Positions 33,400 through 43,662 are shown, counted from the stretch's first letter. The stretch: DNA of 64,000 nucleotides from Prorocentrum cordatum (GCA_963575745.1 CAUYUJ010014772.1:116001-180000); one strand, 5' to 3'. Notes: a model not told the origin generated them from the letters alone. Numbers and translations: made by a program.

Positions 33400-33552
33400 A
33401 AATCAAGCGTGTCTCTCTACAGGAGGAGTAGTCAAAAGTAGTTTTAAGATAGTTTTGGGACGATGTTTCTACTGTTATGCCTGTTTTGGGTTATGTTTGA
33501 CTATTTGCCATTTCTTCCCAAATTCGCCTGTGGTAGGACATGCCCGACCGAA
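33400..33552. mobile_element. MITE family 1, copy 2
   Basis: A 153-bp copy with ends AAATCAAGCGTGTCTCTCTA and ATGCCCGACCGAA. Flanks GCCAAGCATC (33390-33399) and GCCAAGCACA (33553-33562) share their first eight bases, consistent with a target-site duplication of about 8-10 bp. Confidence 0.75.
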
Positions 33553-33562
33553 GCCAAGCACA

Positions 33563-34581
33563 CACTTTGTTACAAGCGCAAGAGGAGCCCCGTGGCAAGA
33601 GTCAGGAAACGACACGACACGACGACGGGGACGAGAGACGACACGACAACGACACAGGCGCGGGGAAGGAGGGGGCGAGGGGGGACAGGGGGGAGGGCCC
33701 GCGGGGGGCGCGCGCGCGCGCCAGGCGCAGCCCCGCTCAGCCCAGCGGCGCGGCCCGCGGGCCGCCTGGCGCGCGGCCTGCCGCGCGCGGCCCGTCCGTG
33801 CCCGGCCGCCTGCCGCGGCGCCGCCATCGCCAGGCGGCCCTTAGCCGCCCCGGCCGGCCCAGCGGCCTGGGGGGCGGCCGCGGCCGCGGCGGCGGCGCGT
33901 AGCTCGCGCTCGCGCGCGGTGGCAGCCGCCGCCTCGCGCTGGACCTCCTGCGCCACCGCCCAGCCGCCTTCGCGCACGCGGGCGCGGGTCGCATCCCGCA
34001 GCTCCGCCCTGGCGAGCGCGAGGGCGAGCCTCCGTCGCCAGGGGCGGCCGCTGGCGCGGCCGCCGCGCCAGGGCCGACTGCCAGCCCTCCGCTCCCCCGG
34101 AGCCGTCCGTGGCGCCCGCGCCGGCGGGGCCGCGGGCCGCCCACTTCCTGGAGGCGTTCGCCGCGGCTGCGCCCTGCCCGTCCTCGGAGGCGCCGGCCGC
34201 GGCGCTGCGGGCCGCCCCGGGGGCGTTCGCCGCGGCGCCGGCCGTGGCGCCGCGGGCCGCCCCAGGGGCGCTCGCCGCAGCGCTGGCCGAGGCGTCGCGG
34301 GCCGCCCCGAGGGCGCTCGCAGCGGCGCTGGCCGTGGCGCCGCGGGCCGCCCCGAGGGCGTTCGCCGCGGCGCCAGGGGGGCGCGCGCTGCCAACGCCCG
34401 CGGGGCCGAGCAGGGAGCGCTCCCAAGCGCCCCCCAGCGCGTCGCACGACGATTTCAAGGTCGCCGTCGAGCGCCCGCGGGGTGAGCTATCCCGAGCCCA
34501 GCTGCCAGCGCTCCGGCGTGCGCGCGCCGGGCCTGTCCTTCAGCGCGCCTCCAGGCGGGGCGCTGGCGCTCCTGCTCGCGC
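33563..34581 (-). other. Very GC-rich stretch downstream of the retroposed cDNA
   Basis: Nearly free of stops in most frames. It contains a tandem repeat of about 57-60 bp (34190-34380, Ala/Pro-rich in translation). On the minus strand it may be the continuation of the decayed cDNA, but no frame is convincing. Confidence 0.35.
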
Positions 34582-35327
34582 TCAGGCCCCCGCCCTGTCC
34601 TGGTTCTGCCTCACTTCAAAGGTGTCGTTCCGCAGCCGCTCCACCGTGCAGGCCCAGCCCGCACGGCGCAGAATCTCGTGGAGATCCGCCGCCGCGCTGC
34701 CCCGCCCCGTCGGCCCCTGCAGGAGCCGCTGCAGGAACAGGAGACGCTGCCGCTGTAGCCTGTGCGCCCAGAGCCGGGGCCGGCCGGCTTTGGGGCCTCC
34801 TCCGCGGTCGCTGCCGCTGCGGCGGCCGCGCCGGGCGCCGCGGCGCCGTCACCCTCCGCCTCCGAGAGGTCGGAGTCGCCGGGCTGGCCGGGTCCGCCGC
34901 GCGCCTCGCCAGGCTGTCTGGCGGAGCCGGCGGCGTCGTCGGCGCAGGCGCGGGGGTCGGCGAGCGCTCGGAGCTCCGCGCGCGCCGCCGGCTGCTCCTG
35001 CCGCCGCTCCCTGCGCTCCCCCTTCAGCCGGCGCCGCAGCCACCTGGGAGGGCGCGCCTTCGCCTTGCCCTTGGCTCTGGCCCACCTCGCCCAAGGCGGC
35101 GGCTCCGCCTGGCCCGCCGGCTGCCCACCACTCACCGGGCGCTGGGGGAAGCGGCCCGTCGGCGAGCTGGACCGGGCAAAGGCACCAGGCCCAGGCCTAG
35201 CCTGCCGGGAGCCGCGGCCGCTCCACTGCCATGCAGTAGCCATCCATGCACCGGGCCCACGCCGCGCGGGGGGCCCGGCCGGACGCGAGCTCCCTCTCGA
35301 GAGCCCGCCGCTCGAGCCCAATGGCCA
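34582..35327 (-). pseudogene. Decayed retroposed cDNA
   Basis: On the minus strand, directly after the tandem relict spliced leader, plausible protein is spread over different frames. VAIGLERRALERELASGRAP follows the relict. An acidic stretch in another frame includes DSDLSEAEGDG and EEAPKPAGPGSG. Then QRLLQGPTGRGSAADLHEIL and TVERLRNDTFEVRQNQDRAGA, in a third frame, end at a stop at 34582-34584. Such frame switches without splice sites suggest a dead, processed copy of an mRNA. The parent protein is not recognised. Confidence 0.45.
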
Positions 35328-35352
35328 CTTGAGCCAAAATGGCTTGAGCCAA
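35328..35352 (-). other. Tandem relict DinoSL
   Basis: The minus strand reads TTGGCTCAAG (35352-35343), the 3' end of one leader, directly followed by CCATTTTGGCTCAAG (35342-35328). The second part is exactly the DinoSL remainder left when trans-splicing uses the AG inside CCGTAG. This is the known signature of a cDNA that was retroposed, transcribed, trans-spliced again and retroposed again. Confidence 0.85.
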
Positions 35353-35353
35353 C

Positions 35354-35400
<47 letters not shown>

Positions 35401-35410
35401 TATATACACA
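35354..35410. repeat. (CA)n microsatellite
   Basis: CA dinucleotide tract abutting the 5' side of the tandem DinoSL relict. Confidence 0.9.
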
Positions 35411-35723
35411 CAACCTCCTGGGTAACGGCAACGATCGTACGTGTGGAGCATCGAGGAGCATTGCGGTTCATCTCGACACCGAAAAAGCCTCTGGGAATGT
35501 ACGTCCGAGCGATGGCGAGGTATTGGCTTGACTGTAAGGGTCACCAGTGCCCCGAGGGGCCCGTCCGCAGTTCGTCCGACCTCGGCCACCGAAAGGCGAC
35601 CACCCTCCTTCGCGGAGGGCGTTCGATTCGATGAGAATCGAGGATGCAGTCCCAGAGATCCAACGTATTGGAAAAAAACGACGGACATGTTTTGCAGTTT
35701 TCGGCCTCTAGGGGCCCTCGCTG
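35411..35723. other. Short unique stretch
   Basis: No gene recognised between the CA and GAG tracts. Confidence 0.4.
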
Positions 35724-35893
35724 GGCGAAGAGGAGGAGGAGGAGGAGGAGGAGGAGGAGGAGGAGGAGGAGAGGAGGAGGGGAGGGAGGGAGGAGGGAGG
35801 AGGGGGAGGGGGAGGGGGGAGGGGGGAGGGGGAGGGGGGAGGGGGAGGGGGAGGGAGGGAGGAGGAGGAGAGAGGAGGAGGAGGAGGAGGATG
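35724..35893. repeat. (GAG)n tract, 3' flank of LINE 1
   Basis: (GAG)n on plus, therefore (CTC)n on the LINE's coding strand. It matches the (CTC)n at the LINE's 5' side (44911-45030). Confidence 0.9.
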
Positions 35894-35978
35894 ATGCCCG
35901 CGGGGTGAGGCGGACCGCGTCGAGCCACGGCCACCCCTGCGAGGCGCGCGCCCCACGCGCGCCCGCGCCTCGGCGCAG

Positions 35979-38900
35979 CTACGCGCCCGAGGCTGTCGGC
36001 CAGGCCTCACCCCGCGCGGCCCGCAGCAGCCTCGCCACCTTGGCGGCCAAGCCTGGCGAGCTGCTGCGCTCCCGCGTGCAGCGCCGCGGCCTCGGCCAGC
36101 CGCCTCCGCCGCCCGCAGCCCCTGCTTCGCATCGAGCAGCAGAGCCACCTGCAGGCGGCATGCTCTCCTCCTGCGACCTGTCCTCCAAGTCCACGCTGTC
36201 GCCGCCCGCAGCCCCTGCTTCGCATCGAGCAGCAGGTTCACCTGCAGGCGGCTGGACCTCCTCCTGCGACCTGGCCCCTCTGGCCTCGCGTGGCGGGGGC
36301 GGTCCGCCGCCGCTGCCACCTGCAGCCACCTCGCCTCCTCTCTCGACAGGGCCCGCCTCAGGCCGCTGGCTCTCCTCCTGCTGCTTGGCCACCTTGGCCG
36401 CCCGCCTCGGCGACTGCGAGGGCGGCGTCAGCGCGGCCTGCCTCGGCGAGCTGCTGCGCACACGCGCGCGACGCCTCGGGCCTGGCCCTCCGCCGCCGCC
36501 CGCAGGCCCCGCCTCGCCTCCTGCCGCGGCCTGGCGCCTCGGCGAGCTGCTGCGCACACGCGTGCGGCGCCGCGGGCCTGGCCCGCCGCCGCCGCCCGCA
36601 GGCCCTGCCTCGCCTCCTGCCGCGGCCTGGCGCGCCGCGGCTGCACGCCTGCCGCCAGCTCGCCCTCTCGGGCCAGCCGCCACGCTGGAGCCCTCAGGGG
36701 TCAGGGGACGCAGGGAGTCCTCGCCCTCCCCCTCCCCGCCACCTGGAGCTCCTCCTGGCGGGCGCAAGGAGTGGCCGTCCTCCTCCCCCGCGATGTGCCG
36801 CGGCGGCTGGCCTCTCCCCTCCTGCACGTCGTCCGCCAGCATCGGCGGGGGCGGTCCGCCGCCGCTGCCACCTGCAGCCACCCCGTCTTCTCCCTCGGCG
36901 GGGCCCGCCTCAGGCCGCTGGCTCTCCTCCTGCTGCTGCTTGGCCACCTTGGCCGCCCGCTTCGGCGACAGCGAGGGCGGCGTCAGAGCGGCTTGCCTCG
37001 GTGAGCTGCTGCGCACGCGCGCGCGGCGCCGCGGGCCTGGCCCGTCGCCGCCGCCCGCAGGCCCTGCCTCGCCTCCTGCCGCGGCCTGGCGTGCCGCGGC
37101 TGCACGCCTGCCGCCAGCTCGCCCTCTCGGGCCAGCCGCCGCGCTGGAGCCCTCAGGGGTCAGGGGACGCAGGGAGTCCTCGTCCTCCCCCTCCCCGCCA
37201 CCTGGAGCTCCTCCTGGCGGGCGCAAGGAGTGGCCGTCCTCCTCCCCCGCGATGTCCTGCGGCGGCTGGCCTCTCCCCTCCTGCACGTCGTCCGCCAGCA
37301 TCGTGATGTTGACTGCCACCTCGCTGACCACCTTCGGAGCCAGCCCCTTCCTCAGCCTCGCGACCGCGGCGGCGCCTGCAGCCGAAGGGACACTCTTGCA
37401 CTCGAGGTGGAAGGAGCTCGCTCTGGCCGCGCCTGTGAACCCGCACGCCCTGCAAGCCACCAGCGGCATCCTGCGCACCAGCAGCCTCCCATCAACAGGC
37501 GCGAGGAGCATCAGGTCGTGCGACGCCTTCTGCTGCGCCTTCAGCCTGTTGTTGGCCCTGATCGCCTCGGCGACGATGCTGCCAGGGCACTCTCCTGATC
37601 TGCCTGACCATCTGCAAACCTCGCACCAGGGACGTAGGCCAGGCGGCCTCCTCCAGACGCAGGCCATTCTCACCGCTGGCTCCTTGCGCACTGGCAGCGC
37701 GCGCTGCACCTTCGTCTTGCCGTGCGTGGTGTCGCTGCCGTCGACCCAGCTGCCGACTGCCGCGCACCACATGGCTGCTCGTTCGACCACGTCTCGACTC
37801 CTCTCCAGGCACTCTCTGTCCCGCACGGGGAGGCGCCCGCTGGCCGCCGCAGCCTTTGCCGCCCTGTCCGCCAGTCGGTTGCCGTACCAATCTCTGTACA
37901 GCACCTCGCCCGCCGCCACCTGCCGCCGCGTGCTGTGGCTGGGCATCCACCTCAGGCTGACCTCATGCCCAAGGCCTCCTCGCTCGTCCAGCAGGTCCCA
38001 GGCTCGCCGCCACAGGTGAGCCCACGTGTACGCGTAGCCCGTGGTGCCCACCCTGCCGACCTTGTAGAAGCCGTCGTACACGTACTTGGAGTCGACCACC
38101 AGCACCGCGACCCCTTGGCCAAACCTGAGCGCCATGATCACCGCTGTGAGCTCCCCGCCGTTGATGTCCACGCAGTGGCCCTCCATCTGGCCAGCGATGG
38201 AGGCCCTGTACCCGTCACTGTGCGCCTGCAGCGCCACCACACTCCAGCCAACTGCCGCCACCTCCTCGTAGCCCGCTTCGAACGCCGAGCCATCGAGAAA
38301 CAGCTCACCTCCAGGAAGGGTGCCTCCATCGTGGTCGCCCTTCCAGCACACGTCGCTGCACACTGGCGGGCGGCAGATGCCCCGTGGTGTCGGCCACAGG
38401 CACCTCTCAAGCAGCAGCTGCACCTCAGGCCTTCCGCTCTGCCTTCGGAGGCCTGCCAGGTCCTCTGGGAGCGTCAGCACCTCACGCCAGCACGGGCAGT
38501 CGAAGTGCCTGTGCATCAGCGTGCCCCTGGCTCCACACCTCAAGCACCCTGCACTGGGCGCCAGCCCCTTCTCCTCCTTGCGCGCCTGAGTCCACTGCCC
38601 ATCGATGATGAGGGACCTCAGGTAGGCCTGCTCTCGCGCCGTCAACCGAACCCTGGTGCGAGGTGCTCCCTCCTCTCGGCGTGGCTCGTCGGCTTTCCTA
38701 GCGCAGCCAGAGGAGGTGAGCCTGACCAGGGGCTCCAGCTCGCCGCCACCCGCCAAGTGCGCGCACCCTGGGGCTTTGCTGACCTGCCTCCACTGCCAGC
38801 GCTGCACTGCTCTCTTCACCAGCTTGACCACGACCCACGGCGCGCAGTCGAAGGGCGCGATGGCCACGCCGTCGTCCATGACCCAGCAGTTGGCGGCGAC

Positions 38901-41900
38901 GACGTCCCAGCCGATCCTCCTGAGGGACAGCACCGTCGCCGCGCACGGGCCCTGCACGTGCACCCAGGACACAGGCCGCTTGTCCTCGAGGCCCCGCCAC
39001 ACCATGTGCAGCGGCACCAACCGCTCCCAGACCGCACGCAGCAACATCAGCACCGGCTTGCAGGTCGCGTCGTAGATCGGGTCAAGGCCTGCCTGGAGCA
39101 TGAGCCCGAGCGACCTGGACTTGCTCGCCGTGGTGTTGGAGACCGCGACGAAAGTGAGGGTCCTGGCGCGGTCCAGCTCCCCCTCCGTGCAGCCCGTGAT
39201 GGCCGTGCCGTATCCGATGCACGGGTGCAGCCCCGTCTTCACAATCCTCTTGGTGGCCCTCCGCTTGGCCTTGACCACCTGCAGCACTTTGATCCTGCGC
39301 AGCCTGCCGCTCGCCTGCACCATCCTGTCGCGACGAACTGCTCGTCCTATCCTCTTGCCACCGCTGAAGTCGACCCCCAGGTTCCTCTCCTGTCCTGTGG
39401 CGCGCACCCCCAGCGGCTTCAGCAGGCGCTTCTCGAGCTCCTGCCTCGCTGCTGGCACATTCGCCAGCGCCCTGCATTTCTTCACCGCGACCTCGAGGTC
39501 GGCCTCGCCGAGCAGTACCTTGAGGTGCCTGGCCGCCAGCGTGAGGTCGTTGACTGTCCGCTGGAAGCCGCCCACCCTCGTCAGGATGATGTCATCCACG
39601 ACCACCGAAATCGCCAGCGTGGGAACCAGCTCCTGAAGCTTGTCCAGCGGCTCAAGCAGCAGCATCTTGAGCATGAGCGTCGCCAGCCCGTCTCCAGGCA
39701 GCACCGCCTGCTCGGTGCTGATGGCGTTGCTGACGGCTTCGTCCCGCGCCAGCCACCTGGGCGCACGGTGCAAGCTCACCAGCAGCCTGAGCTGCCAGAG
39801 CGGGAAGCCCGTCCGCTGGGCGGCCTGGATGAGGCGCCCATGCTGCACCTGCTCGTACGCCTTGAGTAGGTCCAGGAGGATGAGGGCCGCGACCCAGCTG
39901 GATGCATCGCCAGCTTCGCGCCCCTTCGCTGTCGCCCACTCGCACTCCACGGCCTGCTGCCAGACCGCCCTCTCGCAGCCTCTGCCGCGCGCCGCCCAGA
40001 AGAAGGGCCGATCATTCTTGCGCTCCCACTCCTCAGCCAGGGGCTTGCGTAGCCTCGTCTGCACCCTAGCGAGGACGTGCACAATGGCCACGGGGCGCAC
40101 GCCGCCCAGCCTCTTGGCCAAGAACACGATCTTGCTCTGGATCTGCGGCCACTCCGCAGCCTGCTCGACCGCCACCACGATGTCGATGAGAGTCTCTATC
40201 CCCTCGTCGCTGAGCTCCAGCAGCTGTCTCGGCTTGATCGCCTCGAATCCCGTGGCCGTGCCCTTCCTGAAGGACCTCAGGACTGCCCGCATCACCTCGC
40301 AGCTGGGCCTGGGGGGGCGCTCACCGAGATCGGACGGCCACTCCAGCTCGGCGTGGCTGCACTGCACCTTCCAGATCTTGCTCCACTCCTTCTCGAGGTC
40401 GTCCAGCTCCTTGCTCAGGCTGCTGGGTCCAGCACCGATGCTGCAGTCGCTGCCCTGCCAACCCACCGCCACTCGCGTGACCGCGTGGAGCCCTGCCGCT
40501 CCTCCTGTGAGCTGCTTGCCAACCCACTCGTCGAACTGCCTGCCCCTCTCGTCGACGTCGCGCTTGGCGAGGTGACTGGCGTGCTGCTTCGCGCGGTCGG
40601 CCAGCCTCTCGAGTAGGAGGGGGTGCCAGCACGCCAGGCCTCCATGCTGCAACATCCTCAGCCAGCGCCCAGCCTCCGTGCTGCAGGAGGTGCCGCCTCC
40701 CTCTCCTGGGCGGGCCTCCTCGTCCTGCTGCAGCTTCCTGACTCTCTTCGGGACCGCCGCCACCAGCTGGGGCAAGTAGCAGATCGCGTCGACCCTGGCC
40801 CTGGGCGCTTTCAGCTGCGCCATGGCTCCCAGCGCGTTGGCCACCCTGGCCATCCACGCTGCCTCTGGCGTGAGCCTCGGCGACCTGGGGCCCTGCACCC
40901 CGCTGCGCTTGACCAGCTTGGTGGAGAAGCCGTCCGCTCTGCCAACGTACCTGGCCCTCTGCTCCTCCAGCTGGTATACGTCGACCCACTCGTCCTCCGC
41001 GCACTCCAGGAAGGTGGCGAAGGCGGCTGTGAGGGCTCCCTTAGCCCCCTCCGCCGCCGCGCCCTGGGCCTGCCCGTCCTGCTGCAGGCGCTGGGCTTGC
41101 CCCGCCGAAGAGGCTGCCTGCCTCTTCTCGACCCAGAGGCTGGGGGGCCTCACGTGCACTCCTTCAGCCGCTTCAACCTGAAAGGGACTACCCGCGTTTC
41201 CGTACGGTGCCTGGCTCGGATGTGCACTGCCAGTCCCAGCATGGGGAGGACTGTCCGCCTGCTCCTCCTGCGCAGCGCTGCCCGCGGCGCTGCTGCCCCC
41301 TCTCTCCGCTGCGTCGGCGTCATGCGCTCCTGGCGCCTGAGCTCCGAGGTGCGCTGGCTGGACCTCGCCGCGTGGCGCTGCGCCGTACCCTTCATCGCCA
41401 GCTTCCTGCCGTAGCCCGCAGCTGTCGAGGATGCTCTGCCACTCCACGCCATGCTGGGCGCGGCACCTCATCAGCTTCTCGTCCGTCACGCAGGATGGCG
41501 GCGCAGGTGCGATCGGGAGCACTCTGCCTAGGGGTCCCCATCTCTCCGCCGTAGGCACCTCCTCAGCTTCCTTGCCCCTCACTGGGCTGGGAAGCTCCTG
41601 GCCTGCTCCAGCTGCGCGCTGACCCGCTGCGCCACCGCTGCTGCTGGGCTGAGGGGCCTCCTCTTCAGCGGCAGAGGCTGCCTGCCTCTTCTCGACCCAG
41701 AGGCTGGGGGGCCTCACGTGCACTCCTTCATCCGCTTCAACCTGAAAGGGACTACCCGCGTTTCCGTACGGTGCCTGGCTCGGATGTGCACTGCCAGTCC
41801 CAGCATGGGGAGGACTGTCCGCCTGCTCCTCCTGCGCAGCGCTGCCCGCGGCGCTGCTGCCCCCTCTCTCCGCTGCGTCGGCGTCATGCGCTCCTGGCGC

Positions 41901-43661
41901 CTGAGCTCCGAGGTGCGCTGGCTGGACCTCGCCGCGTGGCGCTGCGCCGTACCCTTCATCGCCAGCTTCCTGCCGTAGCCCGCAGCTGTCGAGGATGCTC
42001 TGCCACTCCACGCCATGCTGGGCGCGGCACCTCATCAGCTTCTCGTCCGTCACGCAGGATGGCGGCGCAGGTGCGATCGGGAGCACTCTGCCTAGGGGTC
42101 CCCATCTCTCCGCCGTAGGCACCTCCTCAGCTTCCTTGCCCCTCACTGGGCTGGGAAGCTCCTGGCCTGCTCCAGCTGCGCGCTGACCTGCTGCGCCACC
42201 GCTGCTGCTGGGCTGAGGGGCCTCCTCTTCAGCGGCAGAGGCTGCCTGCCTCTTCTCGACCCAGAGGCTGGGGGGCCTCACGTGCACTCCTTCAGCCGCA
42301 TCAACCTGAAAGGGACAACCCGCGATTCCGTACGGTGCCTGGCTCGGAGGTGCACTGCCAGTCCCAGCATGGGGAGGGATGTCCGCCTGCGCCTCCTGCA
42401 CAGCGCTGCCCGCGGCGCTGCTGCCCCCTCTCTCCGCTGCGTCGGTGCCCTGCGCTCCTGGCGCCAGGGCCCCGAGGTGCGCTGGCTGGTCCTCAACGCC
42501 CGGTGCAGCGCCGAGCCCTTCCGCGCCAACTTCTCGCCGTAGCCCGCAGCTGTCGAGGATGCTCTGCCACTCCTCGCCATGCTGGACGCAGCACCTCATC
42601 AGATTCACGTCCGTCACGCAGGACGGCGGCGCAGGTGCGATCGGGAGCACGCTGCTTAGTGGTCCCCATCTCTCCGCCGCAGACACCCCTTCAGCTCCCT
42701 TGCCCCTCACTGGCCTGGGAATCTCCTGGCCAGCTCTAGCTGTGCGCTGACCTGCTGCGCCACCACTGCTGCTGGGCTGAGGGGCCTCCTCCCCAGCACG
42801 TGGGGTGCTCCTCGCTGCGGCCTCACCCTCGAACCTCAGCACCGACGCGAGCTGCTCCTGCACCCTCATCCTGGCTTGCCTCCAGCTGCTGCCGTGGTCT
42901 CTCTCACAACACCCTTGCGGCCGAACCTCAGGAAAGGTCCGCGGCTTCTGGACCAGCCTGAAGCGCTCCTCCTCTTGCTGCCTGCGGATCTCGAGGATCA
43001 CCGCCGAGTGCGGGTACACTGGCGAGGCCTCCACCACCCGCACACCCAGCGCAGCCAGCCCCCTGGACACCAGGATGAAGTCGATGGTCCTCCCCGACGC
43101 TGCACACGTGGGCGAGGCGGGCCTGACCACCTTGCCGTCGAACATGTCGGGCACCCCGCCTGCCTGCAACTCTTCCTCCGTGAGGTCCCAATCGCCGCCC
43201 ACCACGAAGTCCCTGCGGCACTGCCTCAACCTCCTTGCCAGCCTCCTGAGGCTGGCCACGTTGCCATCGTTGAGGCCGACCCCCGCCTCCAGGTAGAGGT
43301 TGGCGAGCAAGAAGCCGCTGCTCAGCACGCCTGACACCCAACACAGGTGCACTCGCCCTGCCACCAGCACCGCTGCCTGCTGGTCCTGCACCTCCGCCAT
43401 GCCATGGCTCCTCCTCGCCATGGTGCGGAGGCCTCCTGTGCTGAGGCCTCCTGCCGCTGACGGCACTGCAGGCGTGCCTCTCGCCCGCCACCCTTGGCTG
43501 CGGAGCTGCGCCTCCGCATCACTGCTCCTTCCCTCCAGGAGCCTCGTCTCCTGGACTAGTATGGCGTCGCAGTCCTGCACCTCACTCACCGCCATGCACT
43601 TTCCCAGGTTGCTGAACGCATTGACGTTGACCGTGCAGATCCTCCAGACCCCACACTTCTT
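35979..43661 (-). CDS. LINE 1 ORF2: endonuclease, reverse transcriptase, RNase H
   Basis: AP-type endonuclease: TVNVNAFSN, LVQETRL, VVGGDWDLTEEE, RTIDFILVSR, YPHSAVILE (about 43640-42990). A tandemly repeated linker follows (42790-41103). Reverse transcriptase: LILLDLLKAYEQV (motif A) and ISVVVDDIILTRV (catalytic DD near 39597). Then a C/C/H/C knuckle (CLRCGARGTLMHRHFDC), RNase H with LDGSAF, GGELTAV, VVDSKYV and NRLADRAAK (about 38300-37850), two Cys pairs (WCEVCRW, CRACGF), and a Pro/Gly/Arg-rich repeated tail. The frame lies +1 relative to ORF1, and the endonuclease begins within about ten codons of the ORF1 stop with no Met between. The same frame is open upstream to an ATG at 44888 immediately after the DinoSL. 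Confidence 0.9.
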   Translation of the reverse strand, partial: KKCGVWRICTVNVNAFSNLGKCMAVSEVQDCDAILVQETRLLEGRSSDAEAQLRSQGWRARGTPAVPSAAGGLSTGGLRTMARRSHGMAEVQDQQAAVLVAGRVHLCWVSGVLSSGFLLANLYLEAGVGLNDGNVASLRRLARRLRQCRRDFVVGGDWDLTEEELQAGGVPDMFDGKVVRPASPTCAASGRTIDFILVSRGLAALGVRVVEASPVYPHSAVILEIRRQQEEERFRLVQKPRTFPEVRPQGCCERDHGSSWRQARMRVQEQLASVLRFEGEAAARSTPRAGEEAPQPSSSGGAAGQRTARAGQEIPRPVRGKGAEGVSAAERWGPLSSVLPIAPAPPSCVTDVNLMRCCVQHGEEWQSILDSCGLRREVGAEGLGAAPGVEDQPAHLGALAPGAQGTDAAERGGSSAAGSAVQEAQADIPPHAGTGSAPPSQAPYGIAGCPFQVDAAEGVHVRPPSLWVEKRQAASAAEEEAPQPSSSGGAAGQRAAGAGQELPSPVRGKEAEEVPTAERWGPLGRVLPIAPAPPSCVTDEKLMRCRAQHGVEWQSILDSCGLRQEAGDEGYGAAPRGEVQPAHLGAQAPGAHDADAAERGGSSAAGSAAQEEQADSPPHAGTGSAHPSQAPYGNAGSPFQVEADEGVHVRPPSLWVEKRQAASAAEEEAPQPSSSGGAAGQRAAGAGQELPSPVRGKEAEEVPTAERWGPLGRVLPIAPAPPSCVTDEKLMRCRAQHGVEWQSILDSCGLRQEAGDEGYGAAPRGEVQPAHLGAQAPGAHDADAAERGGSSAAGSAAQEEQADSPPHAGTGSAHPSQAPYGNAGSPFQVEAAEGVHVRPPSLWVEKRQAASSAGQAQRLQQDGQAQGAAAEGAKGALTAAFATFLECAEDEWVDVYQLEEQRARYVGRADGFSTKLVKRSGVQGPRSPRLTPEAAWMARVANALGAMAQLKAPRARVDAICYLPQLVAAVPKRVRKLQQDEEARPGEGGGTSCSTEAGRWLRMLQHGGLACWHPLLLERLADRAKQHASHLAKRDVDERGRQFDEWVGKQLTGGAAGLHAVTRVAVGWQGSDCSIGAGPSSLSKELDDLEKEWSKIWKVQCSHAELEWPSDLGERPPRPSCEVMRAVLRSFRKGTATGFEAIKPRQLLELSDEGIETLIDIVVAVEQAAEWPQIQSKIVFLAKRLGGVRPVAIVHVLARVQTRLRKPLAEEWERKNDRPFFWAARGRGCERAVWQQAVECEWATAKGREAGDASSWVAALILLDLLKAYEQVQHGRLIQAAQRTGFPLWQLRLLVSLHRAPRWLARDEAVSNAISTEQAVLPGDGLATLMLKMLLLEPLDKLQELVPTLAISVVVDDIILTRVGGFQRTVNDLTLAARHLKVLLGEADLEVAVKKCRALANVPAARQELEKRLLKPLGVRATGQERNLGVDFSGGKRIGRAVRRDRMVQASGRLRRIKVLQVVKAKRRATKRIVKTGLHPCIGYGTAITGCTEGELDRARTLTFVAVSNTTASKSRSLGLMLQAGLDPIYDATCKPVLMLLRAVWERLVPLHMVWRGLEDKRPVSWVHVQGPCAATVLSLRRIGWDVVAANCWVMDDGVAIAPFDCAPWVVVKLVKRAVQRWQWRQVSKAPGCAHLAGGGELEPLVRLTSSGCARKADEPRREEGAPRTRVRLTAREQAYLRSLIIDGQWTQARKEEKGLAPSAGCLRCGARGTLMHRHFDCPCWREVLTLPEDLAGLRRQSGRPEVQLLLERCLWPTPRGICRPPVCSDVCWKGDHDGGTLPGGELFLDGSAFEAGYEEVAAVGWSVVALQAHSDGYRASIAGQMEGHCVDINGGELTAVIMALRFGQGVAVLVVDSKYVYDGFYKVGRVGTTGYAYTWAHLWRRAWDLLDERGGLGHEVSLRWMPSHSTRRQVAAGEVLYRDWYGNRLADRAAKAAAASGRLPVRDRECLERSRDVVERAAMWCAAVGSWVDGSDTTHGKTKVQRALPVRKEPAVRMACVWRRPPGLRPWCEVCRWSGRSGECPGSIVAEAIRANNRLKAQQKASHDLMLLAPVDGRLLVRRMPLVACRACGFTGAARASSFHLECKSVPSAAGAAAVARLRKGLAPKVVSEVAVNITMLADDVQEGRGQPPQDIAGEEDGHSLRPPGGAPGGGEGEDEDSLRPLTPEGSSAAAGPRGRAGGRRAAAARQAAAGGEAGPAGGGDGPGPRRRARVRSSSPRQAALTPPSLSPKRAAKVAKQQQEESQRPEAGPAEGEDGVAAGGSGGGPPPPMLADDVQEGRGQPPRHIAGEEDGHSLRPPGGAPGGGEGEGEDSLRPLTPEGSSVAAGPRGRAGGRRAAAARQAAAGGEAGPAGGGGGPGPRRRTRVRSSSPRRQAAAGGEAGPAGGGGGPGPRRRARVRSSSPRQAALTPPSQSPRRAAKVAKQQEESQRPEAGPVERGGEVAAGGSGGGPPPPREARGARSQEEVQPPAGEPAARCEAGAAGGDSVDLEDRSQEESMPPAGGSAARCEAGAAGGGGGWPRPRRCTRERSSSPGLAAKVARLLRAARGEAWPTASGA
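36290..37310 (-). repeat. 459-bp tandem repeat in the ORF2 C-terminal tail
   Basis: Two in-frame copies of 153 codons (MLADDVQEGRGQPP...GGAPGGGEGE...SPRQAALTPPS), plus a further internal duplication of the RRQAAAGGEAGPAGGG segment. Shorter degenerate repeats follow down to about 35990. Confidence 0.85.
41103..42790 (-). repeat. 564-bp tandem repeat (three copies) inside ORF2
   Basis: Three in-frame units of 188 codons between endonuclease and reverse transcriptase. The two 3' units (on the coding strand) are nearly identical. The first is more diverged (for example RPVRGKGAEGVSAAERW against SPVRGKEAEEVPTAERW). Pro/Ala/Gly/Ser-rich with conserved CVTDxxLMRC and WQSILDSCGLR segments. Confidence 0.9.
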
Positions 43662-43662
43662 G

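Noticed and set aside
33563-34485. Ala/Pro/Arg-rich frames of 200-340 codons on both strands
   Set aside because: The region is about 80% GC with tandem repeats, so stops are rare in all frames; no motif distinguishes a coding strand.
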